The notes under the pieces are model-generated. The model made no database searches, was not told the origin of the DNA, and was given only the letters and a program-made list of their open reading frames with translations. From positions 1,302,001-1,366,000 of the forward strand of contig NZ_CP137573.1 in the NCBI RefSeq assembly GCF_033343995.1: a stretch of 64,000 bases of DNA, given 5' to 3'. The translations under genes and the position numbers were made by a program. The stretch comes from Streptomyces sp. HUAS YS2. GTDB taxonomy: Bacteria; Actinomycetota; Actinomycetes; Streptomycetales; Streptomycetaceae. Position 1 is the first letter of the stretch, and every line of letters starts with the position of its first letter. Shown here piece by piece: positions 8,240-16,634 of this stretch.

Positions 8240-8303
8240 GGCATGGACCTGACGATCCCGTACGAAGGCCCGGCATGGACCTGACGATCCTGTACCGGGG
8301 CCC
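8240..8303 (+). repeat. 32-bp tandem duplication across the STM4011 start codon
   Basis: Copy 1 (8240-8271) and copy 2 (8272-8303) match at 28 of 32 positions and both contain ATGGACCTGACGATCC. The first ATG (8243) opens a 13-codon reading frame (MDLTIPYEGPAWT) that stops inside the second copy. The second ATG (8275) starts the real gene, with GAAGG from copy 1 as its ribosome binding site. Confidence 0.8.
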
Positions 8304-9141
8304 GCTGGCGTCCTGCGACTACGACTGCCCGTACTGCCCGTTCGCGAAGCGCCGGGACAGCCGGGAGCAGCTGCGCGCCGACCGGGAGGCCCTGGAGCGG
8401 TTCGCCGCGTGGGCGACCGCGGCCGGGGAGGCGGGCGACCGGCTGAAGATCCTCTTCACTCCGTGGGGCGAGGGGCTGGTCCGTTCCTGGTACCGGCGCA
8501 CCCTGGTGGAACTGTCGCGGCTGTCGCATGTCGAGCGGGTGGCGATCCAGACCAACCTGAGCTGCCGGACGGAGTGGACGGCGGAGGCGGACCCGGAGTC
8601 GCTGGCGCTGTGGTGCACGTACCACCCGGGCCAGACCCCGTACGACCGCTTCCTCGCCAAGTGCCGGGACCTGGCCGGCCGGGGCGTCCGGTTCAGCGTC
8701 GGCGTGGTCGGCCTGCCCGGGCATCTGGCGGACGCCCGCAGGCTGCGCGCCGACCTGCCGGAGCGGGTGTACCTGTGGGTGAACGCGGCGGACGGGCACA
8801 CGTACACGGACGAGGAGGCCGGGGTCTGGACGGACCTCGACCCCCTCTTCCCGTACAGCCGGCATCCGCACCGGTCGGCCGGGCTGCCGTGCCGTACCGG
8901 CGCGTCGGTGGTCTCGGTGGACGGCGACGGCACGGTGCGGCGCTGCCACTTCGTGAAGGCCGAGCTGGGCAACCTCTACGACGGCTCGTTCCGCGCCGCG
9001 CTGCGGCCCCGGGCCTGCCCGCTCGCGGTGTGCGACTGCCACATCGGGTACGTCCACCTGGAGTCGCTGCCGCTGTACGACGTGTTCGCCGGCGGGGTCC
9101 TGGAACGGATCCCGGCCGGCTTTCCCGTCACAACGGCATGA
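8275..9141 (+). CDS. STM4011 family radical SAM protein
   Basis: 288 aa. The radical SAM motif is C14, C18 and C21 (CDYDCPYC). A second Cys set near the C-terminus (C206, C224, C248, C253, C255; the last three in CPLAVCDC) looks like a SPASM/twitch-type site for an auxiliary iron-sulphur cluster, common in enzymes that modify peptides or small alcohols. It is the last gene of the cassette, 41 bases after STM4012, with a duplicated start region. Its 3' end overlaps the convergent SGNH hydrolase by 14 bases. Two different radical SAM enzymes with an ATP-grasp and a hydrolase imply a multi-step modification pathway. Confidence 0.87.
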   Translation: MDLTILYRGPLASCDYDCPYCPFAKRRDSREQLRADREALERFAAWATAAGEAGDRLKILFTPWGEGLVRSWYRRTLVELSRLSHVERVAIQTNLSCRTEWTAEADPESLALWCTYHPGQTPYDRFLAKCRDLAGRGVRFSVGVVGLPGHLADARRLRADLPERVYLWVNAADGHTYTDEEAGVWTDLDPLFPYSRHPHRSAGLPCRTGASVVSVDGDGTVRRCHFVKAELGNLYDGSFRAALRPRACPLAVCDCHIGYVHLESLPLYDVFAGGVLERIPAGFPVTTA

Positions 9142-9922
9142 GGTCGGGCCGCTTGGCGGCCACGTGGTCGCCGGAGCTCTCGCCGCGCAACCGGCGCCCG
9201 ATCCAGGGCACGAGGTACTCGCGGGCCCAGTGGATGTCGTCGCGGCGGACCTCCAGGGTGCCGCGCGGCGGCAGCGGGGGCCACGGCTGGTCGGGGTCGG
9301 CGGGCACCGGCAGGCCGAGCACCTGGGCTGCGCGCAGCGCGACCCGGGTGTGCCCCTCCGGCGACAGGTGGAGCCGGTCGTCGTCCCAGGCACGCCGGTC
9401 CTGGACGGACTTGAGCGACCACAGGTCCAGGACGGGGCAGTCGTAGCGGTCCGCGACGGCGCGCACGTGCGCGGTGTACGTGGCGATCTTGCCGCGCAGG
9501 TGCTTGAGCACCGGCACGTCCCGGGTGTCGAAGCCGGTGGTCACCATGACCGTGCCGACCGACGAGGTCAGGTCGGCCACGGCGCGCTCGAACCGCTCGG
9601 CGACGTCGTCGGGGTCGGTCCCGGGCCGGATGATGTCGTTGCCGCCCGCGCAGAAGGTCACCAGGTCGGGGGCGAGCTCCTTGGCCCGCGGGACCTGTTC
9701 CTCGACGATCTGGTCGAGGAGCCTGCCGCGTACGGCGAGATTGGCGTACCGGAAATCGTCGTGCTCCGGCAGCTGGTCGGCGAGCAGGACCGCGAACCGG
9801 TCCGCCCAGCCGACGTAGTTCCCGCCCGGGCCGGGGTCTCCGACTCCCTCGGTGAAGCTGTCGCCGATCGCCGCGTACGACCCGAATGCGCCACTGTCTC
9901 TTGATCTCGAATCGTCTGCCAC
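9128..9922 (-). CDS. SGNH/GDSL hydrolase family protein
   Basis: 264 aa from a GTG start with GGTGAAGGA 9 bases upstream. All four SGNH blocks are present: GDSFTEG (nucleophile Ser, residues about 20-26), the Gly in ANLAVRG, the Asn in CAGGND, and the Asp/His pair in WDDDRLHLSPEGH. These enzymes are esterases or lipases acting on acyl or acetyl esters; the substrate cannot be told. There is no signal peptide, so it is probably cytoplasmic. It runs alone between two terminators and converges on STM4011 with a 14-base overlap. Confidence 0.9.
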   Translation of the reverse strand: MADDSRSRDSGAFGSYAAIGDSFTEGVGDPGPGGNYVGWADRFAVLLADQLPEHDDFRYANLAVRGRLLDQIVEEQVPRAKELAPDLVTFCAGGNDIIRPGTDPDDVAERFERAVADLTSSVGTVMVTTGFDTRDVPVLKHLRGKIATYTAHVRAVADRYDCPVLDLWSLKSVQDRRAWDDDRLHLSPEGHTRVALRAAQVLGLPVPADPDQPWPPLPPRGTLEVRRDDIHWAREYLVPWIGRRLRGESSGDHVAAKRPDLMPL

Positions 9923-10037
9923 GGGAGCACATCCTTCACCCCGGGATGTGACCTACGCGACCGTAAGGAGGGGTTGACGGAGAGTGAGATACGCCACCGG
10001 TCAAGATTCACCCAACCCGGAATACGCCGGATACGCC

Positions 10038-10071
10038 GGAGGCCCGACACGTGGACACGTGCCGGGCCTCC
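10038..10071 (-). terminator. hairpin terminator of the M23 gene
   Basis: GGAGGCCCG...CGGGCCTCC enclosing CACGTG-GA-CACGTG, a nearly perfect 16-bp stem with one mismatch, 24 bases past the stop codon of the LysM/M23 gene on the minus strand. Confidence 0.8.
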
Positions 10072-10095
10072 GGGAGCCGCTCGCGCGGGCGTTCG

Positions 10096-11022
10096 TCAGA
10101 TCGAGACGCCGTGGCTGCGCAGGTAGGCCAGCGGGTCGACGTCCGAGCCGTAGCTCGGGCCGGTGCGGATCTCGAAGTGCAGGTGCGGGCCGGTGACGTT
10201 GCCGGTCGAGCCGGAGAGGCCGATCTGCTGGCCGCCGGTGACGGTCTCGCCGGCCGAGACGGCCAACGAGGAGAGGTGGGCGTACTGGGAGTACGAGCCG
10301 TCGGCGTGCTGGATGACGATCTCGTTGCCGTAGGCACCGCCCCAGCCGGCCGAGACGACCGTGCCCGGACCGACGGCGCGGACCGACGTGCCGGTGGAGG
10401 CGATGAAGTCGGCACCGGTGTGGTAGCCGGAGGACCACATCGAACCGGCCATGCGGTACGGGGTGGAGACGCCGCCGGAGACCGGGGCGAACCAGCCGGA
10501 GGCGGCGGCCGGGGCGGCCGCGCGCTCACTGCTGCGGGAAGCACGGGTCTCGGTGGCCTTGGCGGCGGCCTTCGGGGCCGGCTTCGGGGCGGCCTTGCGC
10601 TCGGTCTGCGCGGCCGGCTTCGCCGTCGACTTGGCGCCGAGGGTGAGCTTCATGCCGGGCCGGATCAGCGACGGGTTGTCGCCGATGACCTGGCGGTTGT
10701 CCTTGTAGAGCTTCTGCCAGCCGCCGGCCAGGTGGTGCTCCTGGGCGATCTTGGACAGGTAGTCGCCGCGGACGACCTTGTAGACCTTGGCCTTGGTCTT
10801 CGCCTTGGCCTTGGCGGCCTGCGGAGCGGCGGCCGGCTTCGCGGCGGCCACGGCGGCGACGGCCTGCTGGGAGGTCACGCTCGGGGCGGCCTGCTCGGCG
10901 GCGTGGGCGCCGGTCGCGCCGAAGAGCGGCAGGGCGACGACGGCGCCACCGGCGCCGGCGGCGACGAGTCCGCGCGTGATCGGATTGACCTTGGGACGGC
11001 GGTGCTTACCCTTCGCGGGCAT
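10096..11022 (-). CDS. secreted LysM / M23 family metallopeptidase
   Basis: 308 aa from the ATG at 11022 (MPAKGKHRRPKVNPI). Signal peptide at about residues 1-41 (GLVAAGAGGAVVALPLFGATGAHA-AE). A LysM domain spans about 80-128 (YKVVRGDYLSKIAQ...LIRPGMKLTL) and would bind peptidoglycan, followed by an Ala/Lys/Pro-rich linker. The C-terminal M23 domain (about 175-308) has the zinc ligands H201 and D205 (HTGAD) and the HLH motif (H280, H282). It is an endopeptidase that cuts peptide cross-links in the wall, as in spore germination and growth. The long 5' leader is a ydaO-type riboswitch, so expression should respond to cyclic di-AMP. Confidence 0.95.
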   Translation of the reverse strand: MPAKGKHRRPKVNPITRGLVAAGAGGAVVALPLFGATGAHAAEQAAPSVTSQQAVAAVAAAKPAAAPQAAKAKAKTKAKVYKVVRGDYLSKIAQEHHLAGGWQKLYKDNRQVIGDNPSLIRPGMKLTLGAKSTAKPAAQTERKAAPKPAPKAAAKATETRASRSSERAAAPAAASGWFAPVSGGVSTPYRMAGSMWSSGYHTGADFIASTGTSVRAVGPGTVVSAGWGGAYGNEIVIQHADGSYSQYAHLSSLAVSAGETVTGGQQIGLSGSTGNVTGPHLHFEIRTGPSYGSDVDPLAYLRSHGVSI

Positions 11023-11036
11023 GGCGAATTCCTCTC

Positions 11037-11208
11037 CGTCGCCTGCGAGGTGAGCTGTCGGGTTCGGACTGGAGATGTCCGGTCGCGTGTCGTACGCGAC
11101 TTCACCCCAAGCCGTCCTGTGCGTGAGGACCGGCGTCTTACCTGGGTCCCCCGCTCCTGCCACACGTGGGTGGGTGCGGAAATCCGGACGGTGGCAGGAT
11201 TCGGCGGT
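11037..11208 (-). promoter_or_regulatory. ydaO/yuaA-type cyclic di-AMP riboswitch
   Basis: On the minus strand the leader contains, in order, CCGCCGAATCCTGCC, GCAGGAGCGGGGGACCCAGG, CTTGGGGTGAAGTCGC, ACATCTCCAGTCC and GAACCCGACAGCTCACCTCG with CAGGC at the end. These are the conserved blocks of the ydaO motif that precede LysM, NlpC and Rpf-type cell-wall hydrolase genes in Streptomyces. It lies just upstream of the signal-peptide-bearing M23 gene. In this class cyclic di-AMP binding turns expression off, which would restrain wall hydrolysis when the nucleotide is high. Confidence 0.88.
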
Positions 11209-11226
11209 CCGACCGGAGTGAGCGTG

Positions 11227-11256
11227 ACGCTAGACGAGCCGGGTCGGCACGAACAA
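11227..11256 (-). promoter_or_regulatory. candidate promoter of the riboswitch-M23 transcript
   Basis: On the minus strand TTGTTC (11256-11251) and TAGCGT (11232-11227) are separated by 18 bases, close to the vegetative (HrdB-type) -35/-10 pattern. Transcription would start about 10-15 bases before the riboswitch. Confidence 0.5.
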
Positions 11257-11566
11257 GCCGCCATTTCCTTTTCCCATTCACGGCGGCGGAATTCATACGG
11301 AATTCCGGTCACCCTCCGTGGATGACGGATCTTCGCCTTCCTTTCCGCGCAGGGTATTTGGAGAAGACGATCAGGCACGGACCGTCACGCTTATGACGCT
11401 CCTCACGCCTCTGATCCCATGTCACCTTCAATCGGGGCGCGCTATACCCAAAACCTCTAATTCGGACAGATTGCACATTCCCGTCCGAGGGGGTGCGCGC
11501 GAGGGAGTCCGTCTGGATGATTGCCCCAGGAACCGATTTCTCGTCGCCACACACTCAGGAGCATCC
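11257..11566. other. AT-richer intergenic region, no gene seen
   Basis: About 310 bases with visibly lower G+C than the rest of the window. It lies between the M23 promoter and the phosphatase gene and so should hold the phosphatase promoter and leader. A minus-strand frame at 11309-11554 has codon use unlike the genes around it and was not accepted. I can assign no specific operator. Confidence 0.4.
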
Positions 11567-12379
11567 GTGACGCAGCAGACGCCGCAGGTCCCCTCGACCG
11601 AGCCCGAACTGACGGGGGTCCGCAACTTCCGGGACGTGGGCGGACTGCCGACCGTGGACGGCAGGGCCGTGACCCCGGGCCGGCTCTTCCGCAGCGGGCA
11701 CCTCGCACACGCCACCGCGGAGGACGCGGCCTTCCTGTCGACCCTCGGACTGCACACGATCTTCGACTTCCGCAACGAGGCCGACCGGAAGTTCGAGGGC
11801 CTGGACGTCGAGCTGCCCGGCACGCGGAACGTGCACATCCCCCTGAACGACCCGGCGGACGGCAAGGAGTTCTGGAAGCTGGTGCGGTCGGGCGATCTCT
11901 CGACGCTGCGGGAGATGCTCGGGAACGGCAAGGCGGCCGACCGTATGTCCGATTCGTACCGGAAGATGATTGTGCAGCGGACGGCCGAGCACAGCCGGAT
12001 CCTGCACGCCATGGCCGAGGACAGCGTCCCGGCGCTGATGCACTGCGCCGCCGGCAAGGACCGGGCCGGCCTGTCGATCGCCGTGTCGCTGCTGGCGGTC
12101 GGCGTGGAGCGGGAGGCCATCGAGGCCGACTACGTGAAGTCGAACGAGCCGCACCGCCGCTACAAGGTGCAGCGCAGCTCCACCGCCCCGGACGGGCTGG
12201 CGCCCGAGGTCATGGAGCTGCTGAGCCCGCTGTTCGACGCGCGGGTGGAGTACCTGCGGGCCGCGTTCGAGACGATGGAGGCCACGTACGGCTCGGTCGA
12301 GGGCTATCTCACCGAGGGCCTCAAGCTCTCCGCCGAGACGCGCGAGCTGCTGCGCGCCCGGCTGGTCACCGAGGCGTAG
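11567..12379 (+). CDS. tyrosine-protein phosphatase (IphP / Y_phosphatase3 family)
   Basis: 270 aa from a GTG start preceded by AGGAG at 6-10 bases; the frame upstream of it has poor codon use. The family entry motif GVRNFRDVGGL is at residues 17-27 and FRSGHL at 41-46. The P-loop HCAAGKDRAG carries the catalytic C160 and R166, and the Asp after Lys (GKDR) is typical of this family, which acts on phosphotyrosine and sometimes on phosphoinositides or phospho-Ser. There is no signal peptide, so it is cytoplasmic. It converges on the DUF6126 gene. Confidence 0.92.
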   Translation: MTQQTPQVPSTEPELTGVRNFRDVGGLPTVDGRAVTPGRLFRSGHLAHATAEDAAFLSTLGLHTIFDFRNEADRKFEGLDVELPGTRNVHIPLNDPADGKEFWKLVRSGDLSTLREMLGNGKAADRMSDSYRKMIVQRTAEHSRILHAMAEDSVPALMHCAAGKDRAGLSIAVSLLAVGVEREAIEADYVKSNEPHRRYKVQRSSTAPDGLAPEVMELLSPLFDARVEYLRAAFETMEATYGSVEGYLTEGLKLSAETRELLRARLVTEA

Positions 12380-12409
12380 CGGAGCACGCCGGCCGCGGCC
12401 CCTCGCGGG

Positions 12410-12565
12410 TCAGGGGTTCCCCGCGCCGACCGCGAAGAGCAGGTAGAGGAAGCCGGCGAAGAGGTGGCCGGCCACCAGGTAGGCGAAGAGCCGGAGCACG
12501 AGCCCCTTGGGGAACTTGCCGCCCCCGCGCTCCTGGCCGGTGATCGCCGTGGACTTTTCGGACAT
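12410..12565 (-). CDS. DUF6126 family membrane miniprotein, 51 aa
   Basis: The frame reads MSEKSTAITGQERGGGKFPK, then a hydrophobic segment GLVLRLFAYLVAGHLFAGFL and YLLFAVGAGNP, and starts at ATG 12565 with GGGAGGG 7 bases upstream. It matches DUF6126 as I know it: a short basic head and one strongly hydrophobic helix ending in FAVGA. It lies 30 bases after the XRE/cupin regulator, where DUF6126 usually occurs, so the two are likely co-transcribed. The helix should sit in the membrane; its function is unknown. It could be a small partner of the hopanoid-linked regulator. Confidence 0.85.
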   Translation of the reverse strand: MSEKSTAITGQERGGGKFPKGLVLRLFAYLVAGHLFAGFLYLLFAVGAGNP

Positions 12566-12595
12566 GTCAAGGCCCTCCCATGGGCTCAGCTGGGC

Positions 12596-13231
12596 TCAGC
12601 GCCGGTGCGGAGTCGCGTCGCCGAGGCACAGCTCGGCGGCGGGGCTCTGCAGCAGCGTGTGGACGAACAGCAGATCGGCGCCGTCGCGGGTGGCCGCGCC
12701 GATCCGGTGCGGGGTGAGCGAGTCGAAGTGCGCGCTGTCCCCCGGGTCGAGCACGTGCACGGCGTCGCCGAGCGCGAGCCGCACCCGGCCGTGCAGCACG
12801 TGGAGCCATTCCTCGCCGGGATGGACCCGCACGATGTCGGCCCGGGTGGCGTAGGGGACGTGGACCCGGAGCGCTTGGAGCGCCCGGCCCGCACCGCCGG
12901 CCTGGTGGTACACCCAGCCGTCCGCCTCGACCGGCTCGGACCGGCCCGCCCGGACCACGGGGTCGTGTTCCGGGGGGACCTCGCCCAGGAGCGCGGAGAC
13001 CGTCGTACCGTAGATACGGGCCAGGGCCAGCAGCATCGGCAGCGAGGGCTGCCGGCGGCCCGTCTCCAGGCGGGACAGGTGCGCCGGCGAGAGGCCGGCC
13101 CGCTGGGCGGCGGCCTCCAGGGTCAGCCCGCGGCGGCGGCGCAGGCCGCGCAGCTGCGGGGCGACGTCCGGCAGGACGTCCGGGGCGGCGTCCGGGGACG
13201 GGTCCCCGGGGAGGTCCGAGAGGTGCTCCAT
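12596..13231 (-). CDS. XRE-family transcriptional regulator with cupin domain
   Basis: 211 aa. A helix-turn-helix of the Cro/XRE type spans about residues 27-82 (LRGLRRRRGLTLEAAAQRAGLSPAHLSRLETGRRQPSLPMLLALA, shown by LTLEAAAQRAGLSPAHLSRLE). A small cupin follows at about 125-195 (VHPGEEWLHVLHGRVRLALGD, then LDPGDSAHFDS). Proteins of this layout sense a small ligand through the cupin. It sits at the distal end of the hopanoid operon, 106 bases after the aminotransferase, and ahead of DUF6126. A pair of direct repeats in its upstream region suggests autoregulation. Whether it also controls the hopanoid genes is unknown. Confidence 0.9.
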   Translation of the reverse strand: MEHLSDLPGDPSPDAAPDVLPDVAPQLRGLRRRRGLTLEAAAQRAGLSPAHLSRLETGRRQPSLPMLLALARIYGTTVSALLGEVPPEHDPVVRAGRSEPVEADGWVYHQAGGAGRALQALRVHVPYATRADIVRVHPGEEWLHVLHGRVRLALGDAVHVLDPGDSAHFDSLTPHRIGAATRDGADLLFVHTLLQSPAAELCLGDATPHRR

Positions 13232-13259
13232 GCCTCCATTCCGCCAGGATCTTTCCTCT

Positions 13260-13286
13260 GAGGCAACTTTCTTGCCCGAGAGGCAA
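13260..13286. promoter_or_regulatory. GAGGCAA direct repeats, candidate XRE operator
   Basis: GAGGCAA occurs at 13260-13266 and again at 13280-13286, exactly 20 bases (about two helical turns) apart, 29 bases upstream of the XRE start. TTGCC-TCTCG-GGCAA on the minus strand forms a small palindrome within the same element. Confidence 0.45.
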
Positions 13287-13337
13287 AAACCCGCGACCGG
13301 CGCCGGAGAGGCCGTCCCCCAGCGCTGTGCCCGTCCC

Positions 13338-14726
13338 TCAGCGCTGCGCCACGGCCTGCTTGACCAGTGTCTTCCCGAAGTCCCACATGAGCCCGCCGCC
13401 GCCGTGCGCGTCGTCCATCACCGCCGTGAACGCCTCGACGAACCGGTCCACGTCCGCCTCGTCGATCACCAGCGGCGGGATCAGCTTGATCACCTCCAGG
13501 TGATCCCCCGACACCTGGGTGAGGATCCGGTGCCGCTGGAGCAGCGGCACCACGACCATCTGCGCGAAGAGCCCTTTCCGGGCCGCCTGGAGCATGGTCC
13601 AGCGGCTGCGCAGCCCCAGCGAGGAGGGCCGTCCGAACTCGATCCCGATCATCAGTCCCCGGCCGCGGATCTCGTGCAGCAGCTCGTACCGCGGCACCAG
13701 CGCGCGCAGCCGGTCGGCCAGCAGCCCGCCGACCTGCCGGACGTGCGCCACCGTCCCCTCCTGCTCCATCACCGACAGCACCGCGAGCCCGGCCGCCATG
13801 GCCTGGGCGTTCGAGCCGAAACTGGCGGAGTGGACGAGGACCCGGTCCATCGACGAGAAGACCTTCTTGAAGATCCAGTCCTTGCCGAGGGTCGCGCCGA
13901 CCGGCACGTACCCGCCGGACAGCGCCTTCGCGACGCAGACCAGGTCGGGCTCCACGCCGTCCTCGTGCTGGTACGCGTAGAAGTCGCCGGTCCTGCCGAG
14001 TCCGGTCTGCACCTCGTCGGCGATCAGCAGCGCCTTGTGCCGGTGCAGCAGCTCCTGCGCCGCCCGCAGATAGCCGGGCGGCGCCTCGTGCACCCCCTTG
14101 CCCTGGATCGGCTCGACGATCAGCGCGGCCACGTCGCCCCGGCGCAGCTCCCGCCCCAGGGCGTCGAGGTCGCCCAGCTCGATCGCGGTGTCGGGCAGCA
14201 GCGGCGCGAAGCCGTCCCGGAAGCCGCGCTCGCCGTTCACCGAGAGCGAGCCGGTGGTCAGGCCGTGGAAGGCGTGGTCGCAGTACAGGATCCTCGGCCG
14301 GCCGGTGGCGTAGCGGGCGAACTTCAGCGCGGTCTCGACCGCCTCCGTGCCGCTGTTGCCGAAGAAGACCCGGTCGAGGTGCGGGCTGTGGGCCAGCAGC
14401 CTCTCGGCGAGCAGGCCGGGCAGCGGCGGGCAGTCGAAGCGGGTCAGGTCGGCGAGCGAGGCGTCGAGGACGTCGTGCAGGGCCTTACGGACCACCGGGT
14501 GGTGCCGGCCCAGGCCCATCACGCCGAAGCCGGCCAGCATGTCGAGGTGGTCGTTGCCCTCGGAGTCCCAGAAGTGGGCGCCCTCGGCCCGTTCGTAGAC
14601 CTTGTCGAATCCGATGGTGTGCAGCATGCGCGGCAGCTGGTGGTTCAGGTACTTCGCGTGCAGCTCGTACCGCTCCGCGCCGCGCTCCGCGAGCAGCCGC
14701 CCGAGGTCGAATCCCTTGTCGGTCAT
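13338..14726 (-). CDS. class III aminotransferase of the hopanoid operon (HpnO-like)
   Basis: 462 aa, PLP-dependent fold type I. Visible landmarks: [29 protein letters not shown] (phosphate-binding region), the aromatic CDHAFHG, the Asp in [15 protein letters not shown] that holds the pyridine nitrogen, and the Schiff-base Lys in CVAKALSGG. It resembles acetylornithine/ornithine aminotransferases. In hopanoid clusters this position belongs to the enzyme that converts the side-chain C35 aldehyde (from ribosylhopane) to aminobacteriohopanetriol. Its start overlaps the dxs stop (ATGA), so it is translated with the operon. It is the last biosynthetic gene of the operon. Confidence 0.9.
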   Translation of the reverse strand: MTDKGFDLGRLLAERGAERYELHAKYLNHQLPRMLHTIGFDKVYERAEGAHFWDSEGNDHLDMLAGFGVMGLGRHHPVVRKALHDVLDASLADLTRFDCPPLPGLLAERLLAHSPHLDRVFFGNSGTEAVETALKFARYATGRPRILYCDHAFHGLTTGSLSVNGERGFRDGFAPLLPDTAIELGDLDALGRELRRGDVAALIVEPIQGKGVHEAPPGYLRAAQELLHRHKALLIADEVQTGLGRTGDFYAYQHEDGVEPDLVCVAKALSGGYVPVGATLGKDWIFKKVFSSMDRVLVHSASFGSNAQAMAAGLAVLSVMEQEGTVAHVRQVGGLLADRLRALVPRYELLHEIRGRGLMIGIEFGRPSSLGLRSRWTMLQAARKGLFAQMVVVPLLQRHRILTQVSGDHLEVIKLIPPLVIDEADVDRFVEAFTAVMDDAHGGGGLMWDFGKTLVKQAVAQR

Positions 14727-16603
14727 TCCTGGTTCTCCTTGCGTACGAGCGCGGCGCTGATCCGGCCGGCGATCTCCACCGGGGTCAGTCCGATCTCGGC
14801 CAGCACCTCCTTGCGGGAGGCGTGGGCGAGGAACTGCTCGGGGATGCCGAAGGTGCGCAGCGGCACGTCCACGCCGGCGTCGCGCAGCGCCTGGCCGACC
14901 GCGGCCCCGACGCCGCCGGTCCGGCTGTTGTCCTCGACGACCGCGACCAGCCGGTGCCCGGCGGCCAGCGGGGCGAGCGCCGGGTCGACCGGCTTGACCC
15001 AGCGGGGGTCGACGACCGTGCACCGGATGCCGCGTCCGGCGAGCAGCTCGGCGGCCCCGAGGCATTCTGCGGCCATCACGCCGACGGCGACCAGCAGGAC
15101 GTCGGCGGCGTCTTCCCGGCGCAGCACGTCCATGCCGCCGATCCGGCCCACGGCCGGCAGCGGCGGGCCGGCCGACTCCTTCGGGAAGCGCAGCAGCGTC
15201 GGCGCGTCGTCGACGTCCACGGCCTCCCGCAGCTGTGCCCGCAGCTGGTCGGCGTCGCGCGGGGCGGCGATCCGCAGGCCGGGCACGACCTGGAGGACGG
15301 ACAGGTCCCACATGCCGTTGTGCGAGGGCCCGTCGGCGCCGGTGACGCCGGCCCGGTCGAGGACGAAGGTGACGCCGCAGCGGTGCAGCGCCACGTCCAT
15401 GAGGACCTGGTCGAAGGCCCGGTTGAGGAAGGTCGCGTAGACGGCGACGACCGGGTGCAGTCCGCCGGTGGCGAGCCCGGCGGCGGACACGGCGGCGTGC
15501 TGCTCGGCGATGCCGACGTCCCAGACCCGGTCGGGGAAGCGCTCGGCGAACTTCGTCAGGCCGACCGGGTGGAGCATGGCGGCCGTCAGGGCGACGACGT
15601 CCGGCCGTTCGGCGCCGATCTCGGCGAGGGCGTCGCCGAACACCGAGGTCCAGGAGGGGCCGGCCGGCGGGGTCAGCGGCTCGCAGGTCAGCGGGTCCAT
15701 CGCGCCGACGGCGTGGAAGTGGTCGGCCTCGTCCTCCAGGGCGGGCGGGTAGCCCCGGCCCTTCTCGGTCAGGCAGTGCACGAGCACCGGGCCGCTGAAC
15801 CGCTTCGCGCGGCGCAGTGCGGACTCGACGGCGGCGACGTCGTGGCCGTCGACGGGGCCGACGTACTTGAGCCCGAGGTCCTCGAAGAGCCCCTGGGGCG
15901 CGAAGGCGTCCTTGAACCCCTTCTTCGCGCCGTGCAGGGACTCGTACAGCGGCCGTCCGACCACGGGGGTGCGCTCCAGGACGTCCTTGCCCCAGGACAG
16001 GAAGCGCTCGTAGCCGTCGGCCGTGCGCAGGGTGGCCAGGTGGTTGGCGAGGCCGCCGATGGTCGGGGCGTACGAGCGCTCGTTGTCGTTGACGACGATG
16101 ACGAGCGGACGGTCCTTGGCGGCGGCGATGTTGTTCAGCGCCTCCCAGGCCATGCCGCCGGTCAGCGCGCCGTCGCCGATGACCGCGACGACGTGGTGCG
16201 GGCGGCCGAGCACCTCGTTGGCCTTGGCGAGGCCGTCGGCCCAGCCGAGGACCGTGGAGGCGTGCGAGTTCTCGATGACGTCGTGCTCGGACTCCGCCCG
16301 GGACGGGTAACCGGACAGGCCGCCCTTGCCGCGCAGCTTGGAGAAGTCCTGCCGCCCGGTGAGGAGTTTGTGGACGTAGCTCTGGTGTCCGGTGTCCCAC
16401 AGCACCTTGTCCTGTGGGGAGTCGAAGACCCGGTGCAGGGCGAGGGAGAGTTCCACCACCCCGAGGTTGGGCCCGAGGTGGCCGCCGGTCCGGGCCACGG
16501 CCTGGATCAGGAAGCCGCGGATCTCCCCGGCCAGTTCGTTCAGTTGCGGGACGGTGAGCGGCCACAGGTCGCGCGGTCCCCGGATGGTCTCCAGAATCGT
16601 CAT
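14723..16603 (-). CDS. dxs: 1-deoxy-D-xylulose-5-phosphate synthase
   Basis: 626 aa, the usual length. It condenses pyruvate with glyceraldehyde 3-phosphate, the entry step of the MEP isoprenoid pathway, with thiamine diphosphate. The N-terminal domain has the cofactor motif [16 protein letters not shown], and [13 protein letters not shown] is typical of Dxs. The transketolase-type pyrimidine-binding region (about 320-480) contains [16 protein letters not shown]. This is an operon copy beside ispG and shc, probably a second dxs dedicated to raising flux to hopanoids, as in S. coelicolor. It is coupled to the following aminotransferase and 31 bases after ispG. Confidence 0.96.
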   Translation of the reverse strand: MTILETIRGPRDLWPLTVPQLNELAGEIRGFLIQAVARTGGHLGPNLGVVELSLALHRVFDSPQDKVLWDTGHQSYVHKLLTGRQDFSKLRGKGGLSGYPSRAESEHDVIENSHASTVLGWADGLAKANEVLGRPHHVVAVIGDGALTGGMAWEALNNIAAAKDRPLVIVVNDNERSYAPTIGGLANHLATLRTADGYERFLSWGKDVLERTPVVGRPLYESLHGAKKGFKDAFAPQGLFEDLGLKYVGPVDGHDVAAVESALRRAKRFSGPVLVHCLTEKGRGYPPALEDEADHFHAVGAMDPLTCEPLTPPAGPSWTSVFGDALAEIGAERPDVVALTAAMLHPVGLTKFAERFPDRVWDVGIAEQHAAVSAAGLATGGLHPVVAVYATFLNRAFDQVLMDVALHRCGVTFVLDRAGVTGADGPSHNGMWDLSVLQVVPGLRIAAPRDADQLRAQLREAVDVDDAPTLLRFPKESAGPPLPAVGRIGGMDVLRREDAADVLLVAVGVMAAECLGAAELLAGRGIRCTVVDPRWVKPVDPALAPLAAGHRLVAVVEDNSRTGGVGAAVGQALRDAGVDVPLRTFGIPEQFLAHASRKEVLAEIGLTPVEIAGRISAALVRKENQE

Positions 16604-16634
16604 GCTCGGCCCCCTGTCGGATCCTGTGCTGCCG

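Noticed and set aside
11309..11554. Minus-strand 81-codon frame in the AT-richer gap before the phosphatase gene
   Set aside because: Codon use and amino-acid composition are unlike the surrounding genes and there is no clear ribosome binding site.
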